Counted from the stretch's first letter, positions 1 through 12,135 are shown. The stretch is DNA of 64,000 nt from Thozetella sp. PMI_491 (GCA_021432635.1 MU270043.1:124001-188000), one strand, 5' to 3'. The notes: a model not told the origin generated them from the letters alone. Made by a program: numbers and translations.

Positions 1-106
1 CCGGAGGGAACACAAATAGATATGTACCGACTCGCTACTCCAGGAGTCGAAATGTAGGCTGAAAAGACCACCATGGGGCTAATGGCGACATTTTCTTCGG
101 CTCTAG

Positions 107-400
107 AGACTTTCTCCCTGCTTTCTACTTGCACGATGTTATGCGTTGAGAATCGGAGCAGAAGACATGAACGTCTGGATTTCTCTCTGGTTCGCTCAGC
201 TAGCGGGGCTGAAGTTGACTCAACGCTCTCCTATCGATCATTTTCTTAATGGCCGGCATCCTCTCGATCGACTCGCGCTCAGCGACTACCTGCAGGAGTG
301 GGAGTGACCCCCAAGTCACCGAAGGATGCCTGGGCCGACAACATCCCACCAAGGGAGATCGTCATGGCACTTGCGTAATGGTTGTCGCTATTTTCGCGAG
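107..400 (+). pseudogene. Scrambled N-terminal remnants of the sugar dehydrogenase
   Basis: This stretch precedes the intact part of the dehydrogenase and holds coding-like pieces in different frames. One frame is open from about 107 to a TGA at 305-307 and ends in LALSDYLQEWE. A second frame (about 280-370) reads NIPPREIVMALA before a stop. A third gives VMVVAIFAR near 375-400. From memory of fungal members of this family, an acidic leader, a PPREIV-type segment and VVAVIGVGYVG follow one another before the catalytic body. Here they appear out of frame with each other, and the glycine-rich NAD-binding loop is missing. The reading as gene debris is inference; unrecognised short exons are the alternative. 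Confidence 0.35.
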
Positions 401-1527
401 GCCTGGGCCCATCTTCGCAATGTGGAATGGACTATAGAACCGAAGAGGATAGGCTCCGCCACGCATGTGCTGATCGCGGTTCCCACTCCAATCACGGAGG
501 AGAGAGCAGTCGACAACACAAATCTCAAGGCAGCCCTTCGGACTGTTAAGCGGAATGGCCAAGTAGGCGCTACTATTGTCATTGAGAGTTCTATCGCCGT
601 GGGCATGACCAGAGAACTCCTTGCCCCGGTAATGAAGTCGCGTAGCTTTAGAGGAGGAATATCTCCCGAGGTAAAGATACCCCTTTCGTTCAAATTTCTG
701 GTGCCATGACTTGGTCTGATATTTCTAATTAGCGGGTCGACCTCGGGAGACAAACACTCGTCATGAACGTGATACCCAAAATCATCTCTGGTCTCGATGA
801 TGTGACTCCATGGTCTCTGCAAAGTATCCGAGAGCTGTACTCGCTGGCTTTCAGCACCTTGATTCCAACCTCCAGCCCGGAAGTCGCCGAGATGACAAAG
901 CTCTACGAAAATTGCCAGAGGATAATAGCAATATCATTTGCGAACAAAGTGGCTCACGCTTGTGTATGGGTCGGAATCAATCCCTACGAAGTCTCACAGG
1001 CTGCAGCCACTAAACCTTTTGGGTATCTCTCAATCACACCGGGCATTGAAGTTGGGGGGCACTGTATACCCGTTAATCCACACTACCTCTGCTCAGCAGG
1101 TTCCCTCTCGCTGCTCGAAGCAGCTACGGCGGCCACGGAGAGAAGACCAGTCGAGATCGGTGACCGGCTTATGGCAGGCCTGTTGAGAAGGAAGCCAGGA
1201 TATGGTTCAAAGGCCCCACGGGTTTTGATTGTGGGTGCCGCGTTCAAACCCGGAGAGTCTTTGATTGAAAATTCACCGGGGCTTGCCCTCATGTACCGCC
1301 TGCAGTCACACTGGGACGTGCCCTGCTGGTGGTACGATCCATTGGTGGATCAAGAGGCGAGTATCATCCGTGGAACAAGGCTTGGAGAATATCATTGGAC
1401 AACACAAATCATGGAGCGTCTTGACTTGATTATTTTTGCGATGCGGCAAAGCAAGGTGAACTGGAGAGCGCTGGACGGCCTAGTAAAGCCCCAGGTCGAA
1501 GTATTCTGCTCGCTACAGTCTAGGTAG
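326..1527 (+). CDS. Nucleotide-sugar dehydrogenase (UDP-Glc/UDP-ManNAc DH family), N-terminally truncated, possible pseudogene
   Basis: Family members oxidise the C6 of a UDP-sugar to a uronate with two NAD+, using a covalent thioester on cysteine. Two exons join in frame: 326-670 and 733-1527, with a 62 nt intron 671-732 (GTAAAG donor, TTAG acceptor) giving ISPE-RVDLGRQ across the junction; about 379 residues from the ATG at 326. Visible motifs are HVLIAVPTPI, ESSIAVGMTREL, the lysine/asparagine of TKLYEN, the catalytic cysteine in GGHCIPVNPHYL, and the C-terminal NAD/UDP domain starting VLIVGAAFKPGES with ENSPGLAL. The first ~90 residues with the GxGxxG dinucleotide loop are absent, so activity is doubtful. 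The C terminus looks complete. Related fungal proteins exist, and the family is common in bacterial capsule loci, so ancient transfer is possible but not shown here. Confidence 0.7.
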
Positions 1528-1829
1528 AGAACACCGTACACGACCGAGTAGACTATTCGCCGCTTCGCTCTATGCTCTTGGCACTGTCCAAACAATAGGA
1601 ACTGCGGGGGCTCGTGATACATAGACGCAGCTGTATGTCCCCTATCAAGAGCTATAAACAAACGAGTTTAACCAATTGAGGCATGGATGCTCCAACGATC
1701 TCCGCATTGCCAAGCGGATGCCTAAAGTGATTTAAACTAGAGCCTACTCGCCACTCGTTGCGAGAGATAAGGAGTAGGTCGAGAGCTAAGCACGTATCAG
1801 AGCTCCAGCCCGACAAACTAAGGGAAATT
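1528..1829. other. Intergenic, nothing recognised
   Basis: A 302 nt spacer between the 3' ends of the convergent sugar dehydrogenase and Asteroid-like genes. Only short antisense open frames are present, with no family signature. Confidence 0.5.
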
Positions 1830-3665
1830 TTACTCGAGATCCAACACATCGAATGGGTTGTTCGAGGAAGATCGGGCAGGAGGAGCCTCATGCGCTGATT
1901 TTCTTCGTTTTCGCTTTTTGTGCTTGTTCTCAACGGGCTCGCCTATAGCTGAGATTTGGCGGTCAGTTTCACCGGAGAGGCCGAAAACGCTGGGAAGGAA
2001 GCTCCAGCCCCCCGCCTCTCGAATCTGGAGCAGCCGCAGCCGCACCTCCCGGACAGAGGGAAACCGGGATAAAGGCGGAAGGATGTTGAGCAAGGACTCC
2101 AGTCCCGAGACGTAGTCGGGGATTCCGTTTGTGGGCTGCTGGTATACATAGCGCAAGAGTTGCTGAAGTATTCTGAGAGAGTACAGCGTCCCCTGGATCT
2201 GGGCGGCGAAATGGATGAAGTCCCATGAGCACTCATTCAAGATGCCCGCGGCCTCATTTTGTAGTATCTGGACACTGAGCGACTGGACCTTGCCCTGTGA
2301 CTCGCTCATGATAATGTCAAGATACGCTGAAAAGGCCACGCTCCAGAGCATATCCCGCTCCTCAGAATCCCCAAGAATTTCCATCACTCCGGATAGCTCG
2401 GTTTTAAGGGCCATCAACCGAGCTTGAAGTTCTGACTTATGATACAGATCGATGGTGGTACCCTTTGAAGCCGACTGGATCCGTCGGAATTCCACAGCTG
2501 AAGGTATGGGCCGGGTAGCTGTCAACTGTAAAAATGAGTAGGCTAGCTTACGGATGGCTCTGCTAGAGTCCCATGCACTAGAGCGAGAAGGTGAATCTAG
2601 TAAGGGTGGCAGGTACATTGCTATTCCTTCGCCTAGAGCACGAGGCGTGATAAGGGGCTTGCCAACCTGGGCTGTTCTGAACCAGCCAAGCGCGACTTCG
2701 GACACTCTGGGGTCTAGAAAGCCAGCATCTTCTGGGTCTAGGGCAACGTTTGAAACGTCATACAATCTCTTGAAGGTTATAAACTGCTCTGGGTTGATTT
2801 TGGCCGTGTAATTCTGTTTCGCTCTTTCTAGAAGCTGTTTTAAGCTTAGGTGGTGGTCCGCTACGAGCTCAAAGGCCAGCTCGAGAAGACCTTGATCCGG
2901 ATCAAGTGCCAGTCTTTGGCAAATGTCGTAGGGTCGGTACTCCTGGGCGTGAAGCTCGTTCGACTCCGCGCCATCGACTAGTGCGATATCGTTTATGAAG
3001 ACGATATAGCTGCTTTCTTCGAGCTTGTAAACGAGAAGGTCTGAATCGGAGGTGAGGACCGTGACGGCATGAAGAGCCGCGTGTTTTGCACAAAAGACGT
3101 CGGCTTCCCCGACCACCATTTTGACTAGATGCCCATATGTATCCGAGTTTCGCAACGCCTCTAAGATGGAAGGGACAGCAAAGGTCGGGAGTGGTAGCCT
3201 TCTTTGAGATCCTCCCGACACTGGAGGGAACAATTGGATGGCGGTGTTGGACTTCCTCTCATGTTTTGCGGCAGGCACGCCATTTGGGAATGCTGAGTGA
3301 TACTCCACCAAATTCCTCGAAGTCTGTATGGTCCTCCTCAGTCGCTCGTCCTTCTTTGAATCGGGTAAGAAGCCGTCAAAATAAATAGCCAAACTTAACC
3401 CCAGTTAGCAGACCTGACAACGCTGGGAAAGATTGGCCGGGTACATTTCGTTACCGCCCACGCATATCTGGTCTAGCCACCTGATGGCGGTTACCCCAAG
3501 GGTCTGGTAGCTTGGCTGGTCGAACAGGTTGTCTCGAGTGCTTCTTAGGCAGAGGTGCAGCACGTGGTAGGCAAATGCTGGACCATCAATGACCAACTTG
3601 CGATCTTGAATGACGCCGCTCTGAGAGTAGGGCTCAACGAGCCGTTTCAGGTGAGGGATGCCCAT
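1830..3665 (-). CDS. Asteroid-like XPG/FEN-family nuclease-fold protein
   Basis: The protein has about 594 residues in two exons, 3665-3445 and 3393-1830. They are separated by a 51 nt intron (3444-3394; GTACCC donor, GCTAAC branch point, AAG acceptor) that also removes an in-frame TAA. The start at 3665 gives MGIPHLKRLVEPY, the conserved N-terminal opening of Asteroid/XPG proteins; it was preferred over an ORF extension 14 codons upstream. Features are VIDGPAFAYHVL (~30-45, XPG-N aspartate), AIYFDGFLPDSKK just after the intron, the XPG-I motif VVGEAD (~167-172) and TSDSDLLVY (~188-196). The C-terminal 350 residues are helical and end in a basic KKRKRRK stretch that may be a nuclear signal. 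Asteroid proteins keep the fold but their nuclease activity is poorly defined. The gene is divergent from DOHH, 429 bp away. Confidence 0.8.
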
Positions 3666-4094
3666 CCGATCGGCATGTATCGTCTCGCAGGGTAGTAGCG
3701 GTAGCAAAGCCTTTGTTGTCCGTCATCGGCGGAGGCGAAACTCGACATGTACAGGCCCTTCTTCATTGGGATTTGCTGTCGTTCGGAACGCTGAGGTTCC
3801 TGAGGAACACGCTAAACTGCTAGAAGCAAAGCAAGTTTAGGGCAGCGCTACATGCATAGGAATGGAGTAAGGTAGTACTGTATAGCACTATGCCTACGGT
3901 GGGTTCTAGGGCAAGAGAGGGGTTGTCTGACCGGCAGGGATCGTCTGCAAAACGACGACCCTGAAAAAAAGCTCTTATCGTCCGATAAGACCGATGCCCC
4001 TCCGAGATTTTCAAGTCCACCCCGCGATGGTTTCTTGGCCCTGAGAGCACCACTAGATCGTTCGCTTCCACTTCTAGTACCAACGGTAACGATC
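3666..4094. promoter_or_regulatory. Divergent promoter region, Asteroid-like / DOHH
   Basis: This 429 nt gap lies between two divergent start codons and must hold both promoters. No clear TATA box or known factor site was identified. Confidence 0.4.
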
Positions 4095-5148
4095 ATGGCA
4101 TCTCTAACCGATACCCCAGGCGCATCCGCCGAGGCTACGATCCAAAGCCTCCGCCAGAGTCTCTGCTCCGAAGATACCCCCCTCCCGGTCCGCTTCCGCG
4201 CTCTGTTCTCACTGAAGCACCTGGCGCGACAGTCCACCGGAGCCGAGTCGCTGGCTTCGATCGAAGCGATTGCAGCGGCCTTCACGTCTCCCTCTGCCCT
4301 ATTGAAGCATGAGCTGGCCTACTGCCTAGGCCAGACTGGCCATAATGCAGCGGCGCCGCATCTGAAGACTGTTTTGGAGGACTTGAAGGAAGATCCCATG
4401 TGCCGGCACGAGGCGGCAGAAGCGCTGGGTGCGCTGGGCGATGCCAAGAGCCTAGAGCTGCTACGGCACTTTCGGGATCGCGAGGGTGAAGAAGTTTGTG
4501 TTAAGGAGACGTGCGAAATCGCCATAGATCGGATAGAATGGGAGAACTCGGAGCAGCGCAAACAGGAGAAGCTGCGACAGAGGTGCGGGATGCCATACAC
4601 TTCCTCGAGCCGTACATGCCTTTTTTAACTATTTACACAGTGATTTTGCCTCCGTCGACCCGGCGCCTCCTATGCCCGAAGCCGAGCAGACTGTCGAGGA
4701 GCTGGAGAAAGCACTGATGGATACAGAGAGCCCTCTCTTCGTCCGGTATCGCGCAATGTTTGCCCTTCGCGACCTAGCCTCCCCTCCCGACCTGCCGACC
4801 GCCGTCCCCGCGATCCATGCTCTCGCGAAGGGGTTCGCAGACGAGTCAGCGCTCTTCCGCCACGAAATTGCCTTTGTCTTTGGCCAGCTCTCCCACCCCG
4901 CCTCTATCCCCGCCCTAACGGCCGCCTTAAGCAATCTAGAAGAGGCTAGCATGGTGCGACACGAGGCGGCGGAAGCTCTGGGAAGTCTCGGAGAGGAGGA
5001 CGGAGTCGAAGAGACGCTGAAGAAGTTCTTGCATGACAAGGAGAAGGTCGTTCGTGAAAGCGTGATCGTTGCCCTCGACATGGCAGAGTACGAGAAGAGC
5101 GACGATACAGAATACGCCCTCATTCCGGAGGCTGTCAAGGCGGCATAG
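4095..5148 (+). CDS. LIA1: Deoxyhypusine hydroxylase (HEAT-repeat di-iron enzyme)
   Basis: The enzyme performs the final step of hypusine formation on translation factor eIF5A, hydroxylating deoxyhypusine with a di-iron centre. Exons 4095-4582 and 4641-5148 flank a 58 nt intron (4583-4640, GTGCGG to CACAG), giving 331 residues, the usual size. The protein is two symmetric blocks of HEAT repeats. All four metal-binding His-Glu pairs are visible: KHELAY (72-73), [12 protein letters not shown] (105-106), RHEIAF and [12 protein letters not shown] in the second half. The linker between halves is acidic ([14 protein letters not shown]). The start was chosen because MASLTD opens the conserved region; an upstream TTG-initiated extension was ignored. 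It converges with RPA12, with stop codons 171 bp apart. Confidence 0.95.
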
Positions 5149-5319
5149 GTGCTCATCAACTAGAGGCGTTTGGTTCGATAAAAAAAGCATATCTTGTTCT
5201 TTCTATTGCGCGGGGTATCGTGTAGTATCGGGTGTCTCGGACACCTCGTCCCAGGGAACTGGGGGAGGTGGGCCGGGTGTATCATGGAATATTTGAACAG
5301 CAAACATCAGTGCAAGTGG

Positions 5320-5789
5320 TTAGTTGTTCGTGTTCCACCTTGGAGGGATTAGCAACCGAATGCTAAGAATAATAACTAGCTGTACTGACCTGTGTCCACA
5401 GTCACAATTGTAGAAAATGGTCGAACCCTCGTCGGCACTACGAAGCTGAGCCTCGGAATACCGTATCCCAGTTCTCCCGCACTTGGGACACTCCATGTTC
5501 GAGTCGACTCGTTCCGTTTGGACCTTGTGCTTCTCGACGACTTGGACACTCGAGAGCTTTTGTCGAAGGAGAGAGGGGAAGTCAGAGGGCTTCGTTCTCG
5601 TTGTAATCGTGGTAGAAGGGAGATCTGCCAAGTTCAGCAAAGTGATCAAGACTGAGTCTGTCGAATCTGCCCACCTCGGTTGTGAGCGCCGCAGGAGTCG
5701 CATGCCAGGATATTCTTAGAATTTCCTGATGATGCCGGCAGCAAGTTGCCGCAATCTATGCAGAATATCAAGGATCCAATTGCCGCCAT
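5320..5789 (-). CDS. RPA12: DNA-directed RNA polymerase I subunit RPA12 (A12.2)
   Basis: This is the small zinc-ribbon subunit of RNA polymerase I, needed for RNA cleavage and termination in rRNA synthesis in the nucleolus. Three exons, 5789-5675, 5624-5390 and 5338-5320, are joined by introns of 50 nt (5674-5625) and 51 nt (5389-5339), giving 122 residues. The last exon is only 19 nt and encodes the conserved tail WNTNN. The N-terminal zinc site is FCIDCGN...ACDSCGAHNR. The C-terminal TFIIS-like ribbon has CPKCGR, the acidic hairpin QLRSADEGST and YNCDCGH. In the final zinc knuckle the cysteines are C-x-C rather than C-x2-C. The RSADEG loop is the part inserted into the polymerase active site. 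Divergent from SCC2. Confidence 0.93.
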
Positions 5790-6312
5790 TTTGTAAATTC
5801 TTCTCTTCTGCCTGTCTTCAGTTGACTTGCGGGAAGCTGTAATAATGTACAAGTACGGTTGTACGGTTGGACTTTTTTTCCCCTAGGCGCCTTCCTCCCG
5901 CCTTTATCGATAGCGAATGGAGAACGCACGGGCCTCCCCTTTCTGATGGACAAATGAATGCAAGGCGGCGGAGAAGGAGCGATGGACCCACAAAAAGGCA
6001 AGGCTGTTGTTGCTCTACGATGTCACCTCAGCCTATCCTGGTGGCTCGAACCGTCTTTCGGGATCAAAAGCGCAACAACCACTGCTCTCTTGACGACCTC
6101 TGCGCTGCGACCACGACCCGGCGCGATCCCGACGGCAGTCTGTCAATCGCATTCAACCGAAGATACATGGCGACGACTCTCCGGCCGTCTGCCCCGACTG
6201 TCGATTCCCTTTCGTCGCTCAATCGGCTCGACTTGCGATAGACTTTGGGCGTGCGAAGGCGCTGTTGCGGCATATCCCCCCCGGCATGCGATGCGAGTGA
6301 CAAACAACAGCC
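5790..6312. promoter_or_regulatory. Divergent promoter region, RPA12 / SCC2
   Basis: This is 523 nt between two divergent start codons. A short out-of-frame ATG at 6291 lies just upstream of the SCC2 start. No named promoter element was recognised. Confidence 0.4.
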
Positions 6313-9300
6313 ATGGCGACACATCGGCCAGCTAACCAGAATGGCCGTCCCAACGGGGCGGAAGCTTCGTCTGGAGCTCCCGCGCCGAATCCCCGATACA
6401 CTCGACCTTTTACTCTTCAGGAGGCCTTACCCTACACCCCATTCTCTTCCATCGGTCCCTTCGATTGCAGTATGTCTAACCGCCTCCCTTCTTCGCCATC
6501 ATGAACCCTCACTGACTGCTCGCAACTGCAGATATCATTCCCTCCCCATCGATCGGCTCACCGTCGCCTAGCATCACAGATATAGTCTCCCGCCAGTACT
6601 TCGACTCGCTCAATCAAGAGGCCGACACTCAGCCCAATACCTCGAAGCGCTTGCAACAGAGTCTCAAGCAGCTTCATCATCTGATAAGCCAGCGCCGGGA
6701 GACAACGGAGTTGTGAGTCGTCCCAGTCTAGATGATCGCGCAACCACTGACCACCCCACAGCAAGTTCAAAACCGGACCGAGGGTTGCGGAAGGCAACCA
6801 ACCGCAGCCGAGTGCGTCCGCTTCCGCCAAACTTGCGCCATTCTCTAAGATGGTATACGACCAGGCATCTGTTGCTTTTCACTACCCATCTCCCATTACG
6901 CCTGGCGAGAACTCGGCCAACGGCAACCTGGCCACACACCCTTCAGCCGACCAATCACAGCACCCCCACGTCTCGCAGGCGCCTGTGAAGTTGTCGCCAA
7001 AGCCAACCCCTCGGCCGCCACCCGTGAAGAAATCCCCGGTCGTGCGCAAGGTGCCCAAGCCGATCAAAGATACAGCAATAACCGCGAACGTTCATGCCTA
7101 TTCCGACAACTCGTCCCGGATCGAGGTTCGTCTGCCTACAAAGAAGGAGCTTGAGGAGAGGGATGTGAAGCCTTTAGCTTCGCTCTCAGCCGCGCCGCCT
7201 AGCATCGCAACGAGCCAGCTTGTTCAAGGCCAACCTAGTTCACAACAGCCATTCTTCGGGCAACCCCATGCTGCTGGAATTGCTCCCGGCACTCCACTTG
7301 ACACTGTATTTGCAGCATCCACACCGGTTGATGTGAAGCCGTCCATTGTAGCGGATTTGGAACTCCCCGATGTACCGCTCACGCCATCGGCGCAGCCTCC
7401 AGTGGCATCCCAGATCGCAGTTGAGCTTTCCGAGCCGAGAATATTCAACAAGAACGACTTCATGGTGGTCCCAGACGAGCCAGAGGAACCTGTTAACCTG
7501 TCTCGGAAACGAAAGCGAGAGGGCTTGGATCAAGAAGAACTTTATGGCGACAGCTTAGATTTGCGACAACGCGCAAATGCTGCTTTCCATGACCTCAGGC
7601 GTACTCTGCAAGGTATTTTCGAAGCGGAGAGCTCGGCGCTTCAGACTCGGATTCCCAACGATTTGGTGGTATTCACAACAGATAACGAGGTCACAATGAC
7701 GGCAACTGCCCAACAAAAAGTGCAGTCTCAGCTCTCCAAAACTATTTCGCTGAACTGTTTTGAGAGTGTCCCTTTGGACGACCTTCTCCATGTCCTCCGC
7801 CTCAGTGAGCCAGCCTTACGATACGCAGAAGGGCTGGAGATCAGAATCGACTCGTCGTGGGGCGAGGAAGACGTTCAGCAATGGCTACGCCAGTTCCCTG
7901 ACTTGGAAATCGGCCTCAAAGCTGCACGGACTTCATTTAGAATGATGTGTGGTGGCCGTGAGGACAAACAACTGTCTTCTGAGAACACGATACAGCAGGC
8001 TCTAGACTTGCTCAAGCATGTCATGGATGGCATTATTGTGCCTATTGCAGAACTGAGGCAGTCCGTGTCACCTGACTTCTTCAAACTGCTCTCATCGAAT
8101 AAGAAGAGAATTTCGGCCCTCTTCACGGACTGTCAGAAGCTGTTCTCGCTGATGGCCGAGGTTATATCGAAAATTGACACTTCGGATACGGTCACGAACA
8201 CACTGGAGTTTACCGCATCTCGACTTATCTTTCTCGAAAGTGCTCACAGCGAGAAGGAGTCGGCCATTGAGACTCAGAAATTTGACTCGCTCCGACTGGT
8301 TGCCATGGACATGTTGTCTCAGATCTTCCTCGCGAACCCAGCCCAGCGGCAGGGCATTTTTGACGATATCTTAACCTCGCTAGAGAAGCTGCCCGTCACA
8401 AAGCAGCGTGCCCGGCAGTTTAAACTGATGGACGGCACAAGCATCCAGCCTGTATCAGCGCTCATCATGCGCCTGGTGCAATCTAGCGCTGGGAAGGTGA
8501 AGGACAGCAAGAGAAACGGCGGTGCAAAGATCATAGACTCCATGGAAGGGGAAGATGAGGACGACGGCCTTCCAGATGCCACGACTCCCGGCTTTACCAT
8601 TCGAAACGAGGAACACGCCGCATCTCAACATTCGACTGCAGTTCAGGAACTGCAGAGTCTCACCGGACCTCTGGTAGATACAGCTCGGCGGAACGCTTCC
8701 TACGTCATCCAGTTCATCGTCAATCGCGCGCTGAAGTCAACCAAATCCGGGGATACACCGTATCGCAACCTGCTTGATTTGTTCGTGGACGACTTTACGT
8801 CTTGTCTTGCGAACCCGGACTGGCCCGCGGCCGTCTTGCTGCTCGAAATGCTCATGGCAAGAATGGTAAACCTGGTGGAAGGCGAGAAGACCGCGGCGCC
8901 GGCGAAGAATATGGCTCTGGAACTGTTGGGCTCTATGGGGGCTGCTATATCGACTCTCAGAGGCCATGTTCGTAAAACTGCGAACACTCCTGACACCAAT
9001 GATGCAGGTGATCTCAGTGACTTCCTCACAAGTCTTTCGCTCTCTGCCCTAGAGCTGCAGTCCCGACCAGAGCACATGGTGTCTTGGACTGGTCCTTATC
9101 GAGTCACCCTCGAGTACCTTGAAAGCCGGTTCGCGGAGGACCGCCACCTCACCAGTGCCATCTCTTTCTTAGTGTCTGAATGGGCGAGGCGAATCTGCGC
9201 AGGCTATGACTCGTTCGAGGACGACTCAGAAAGCCGCGATCAGGAATTCGGCCGCCTTGCTTACCGCCTTCGTGAAATGACGCTGGACCGACGTTGGCTG

Positions 9301-12135
9301 ACTGACGGATACTCGTTCAAGTCAGTCCCTCCTAGCCAGGCGCGATTCGCCTACGCAATCACCCTCTTGCGCTCGCGCATCTGCGAGCAGTTTAACGGGA
9401 TTGTCAACATGCTCCTAAGGTCCATGTCGAGCGATCAGGCTACAGTTCGCAGCAAGAGTCTCAAGAGTGTGAACCAAGTTATCGAGACCGACCCGTCTAT
9501 CCTTGACGGCGAGTCCGTTGTCGTGCGCCTCATACTCGAGTGCATGAACGACTCGTCCACCCAAGTTCGAGATTCGGCGCTGGGCTTGATTGGCAAGTGC
9601 ATTGCCATGCGCCCCAGCCTTGAGGAGAAGTTGGTCGGCACCGTCCTCGATAGGTTCATTGACACGGGCCCTGGTGTCCGCAAGCGAGCTATGAAGCTTG
9701 CCAAGGACATTTATCTGCGGAATCACAGGAAACCCATCCGTAGCTCCATTGCTAGCGGCTTACTCATGCGCGTACAAGACCCGGAAGAGAGCGTGAGAGA
9801 TCTGGCAAGGCAGATGATTGAGGAAATTTGGTTCACACCGTTCCACAACGGAGAGAAGTCAGCTGTTTCGCAGACTTCTCTATCGGACCATGTCGCCCTA
9901 ATGATCCAGACTGTGAAGCATGGAAGTGTCGCCTCGGTTCTCGATAAGGTCCTCCAGACGGTTCTTGCAGCGGACTCTAAGACCTCCCAGTCTAATTTCG
10001 AGGTTTGCCGTACGTTGGTGGCGACCATGTTCGACTTTGTCGATACTCCCGACTCGGACGACCCCTCAGCCCCGTCTGGACGCGACGCCCTTCAGGTCTT
10101 GGTCATATTTTCGAAGGCCGACGCCAGACTGTTCACGTTTGAGCAGATACGCCTCTTGAAGCCGTACATCGAGACCATACAGACAAGTGAGGATGGCCTG
10201 ATGTCCAGGGCCGTCACCATGATCTATCGCCGGGTGCTCCCACAACTCTCGAGTGCCCATGCTCAGTTTTTGATGGACATCCGAAAAGATATGATGCCGG
10301 CTGTGAGCAAAGCTCCGCGTAATCTCATAGACGACATCGTCGCCTGCCTCTGGATCATCAGCACCCTCCTAGAGTCTTCGGAACATCTCGCACGACTTCT
10401 ATCGTCTAGCTTGATGGGCATGCACAAACTGAGAGCGATGACACAAAAAGAGCCTCTGCCAAAGCTCGTAGTCAGGCAGTTTACCCAGTACTCTTGGATC
10501 GCAGGCATGATCGGCAAACATTGCGATCTTGACAGCCACCATGAGCTCTTCAAACAAGCTTTTCCCAAATGGACCGGAACGTCCGTCTCGAAGCTCATCG
10601 TGGACGTAGTCATCCCGTTTGCCGCTCCCGAGCAGCCGCTTGATATACGAAAAGCAGGTCTGGATTGTGCTGGGCTTGTATGTCAAGCGTCACCGCGAAA
10701 CTACGTGCTAGCCAACGTCTACACTTCATTTGCTAAGGTCTTTGAAGAGCAGATACCGGTACTGGAAAACATGATCCTTAAATCCTTCAAGGATTTCTTG
10801 TTTACCGAGGAGAAACGGTCTGAAGAAGCATCCCAAGGCGAGGCAGGGCCTGGCGGGGAGAAGAAGAAGAAGCGAGAGCTCACGGTGATGGGAGGCACAA
10901 CTTATGATGACGTTGCTAGCGCGACCACGCAACGTTTTCTCTCACAGATCACACGAATTGCTACGTCGAGTCTAGACGACCATGCCTTCTTGGCGGTTGA
11001 GCTCCTCGCCAGCATCAACAGGCAAGGACTGGTGCACCCCAAGGAGACCGGTGTCACTTTCATGACGCTTGAGACCTCACCGCACCCCAAGATCTCCGAA
11101 CTGGCGTATCTCGAGCACAAGGCCTTGCACGAGAAACACGAGACAGTGGTCGAGCGAGAATACGTCAAGGCGCTCCAAGCAGCGTTTGCCTACCAGAGGG
11201 ACATAGTGAAAGACCCCCACGGTGCTACAACCAACCCATTCGCCTCCAAACTCCACTCGATGGTCGAGGTCCTGAAGATTAGCAAGTCGAAGAATCGGCA
11301 AAAGTTCCTCCAGAAAATGTGCTCCCAGATCAACTTTGACCCCTCCAAGCTGGAGGTTTCGGAAAGCCTTCCCCAGCAAGTGGGATATTCTCGCTTCCTG
11401 CTTGAGAACCTCATGTTCTTCGACTACGTTACGGTTGGAGAAGTCCAGGCTACAGTTGGGGCACTGGAGAAGATCTTCACTTCGACAGGTGCCAATGTTG
11501 CACAGACGATCGAGTCGGAGGTTTTCCAGATGCGCATGGACGCCATCGACGGGCCCAACGGCACCGCAGGGGAACTGAATATAGCGCGCACAGAGTCATC
11601 CATCAACTCGACCCGCCTCCGCCAACTTGCTGCTTCTTCTATGATTCTCCTTGCTCTCTGGGAGGCAAGAACGTACCTGCGCCGGCTGTATGGCATGGGT
11701 ACAAGCCGCACTGGGAAGGGCCCGGCAAAGGATCTCAGCAGGGCTCCCATGAAAGTCCAGGGAGTCTCTGGCGATAAGTTCTGGGAGGACGTCGACAGGT
11801 TCATGACCTTCCTTTCTTCCCGGGAGACGATGATGGCTGCATGCAATTCTCTCGTAGAGCTCATGAACGTCGACAAAGAATTCACGATCCCTAACGAGGA
11901 TGATGACCTTGAGGGCGAGGACCCGGCGACCCCCGAGTATGGGGGGGATGATGGAGACGAGGCACCAGGGACGGGGCGCGGCCGCAAGCGGAAGGCGAGT
12001 GACACTCCGGGTAGTGCCAAGAAGAAGCGGTCATCCTCGCAGCCACGCAAGCGTGGCCGTCCGCGCAAGAACCCGATTGAGGCGACCCAGGTTCAGGACG
12101 AGGACGGTGAATTTGAGGAGGACACCTGGTTCTAA
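6313..12135 (+). CDS. SCC2: Sister chromatid cohesion protein 2 (cohesin loader Scc2/Mis4/NIPBL)
   Basis: With Scc4/Mau2, this protein loads cohesin onto chromosomes and stimulates its ATPase. Exons are 6313-6469, 6532-6712 and 6762-12135, with introns of 62 nt (GTATGT...CTGCAG) and 49 nt (GTGAGT...CACAG), giving 1903 residues. The N terminus has FTLQEALPYTPF, expected to bind the Scc4 partner, followed by a proline/serine-rich disordered stretch with basic KRKRE (~240 residues in). The long remainder is HEAT repeats, including the conserved NIPBL core around MSSDQATVRSKSLKSV and CMNDSSTQVRDSALGL. The C terminus is acidic then basic, with GRGRKRK and an AT-hook-like KRGRPRKNP about 25 residues from the end. 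The start at 6313 (GCCATGG context) is supported by the conserved N terminus. A 2.6 kb spacer follows. Confidence 0.95.

Noticed and set aside
3394-3444. In-frame TAA in the Asteroid-like gene read as a disabling stop
   Set aside because: The stop lies inside a 51-nt intron with a GCTAAC branch point and AAG acceptor; splicing gives a conserved junction.
11424-12068. 214-codon open frame on the minus strand
   Set aside because: Antisense shadow of the SCC2 coding sequence in GC-rich DNA; no domain and an arginine/serine-biased composition.
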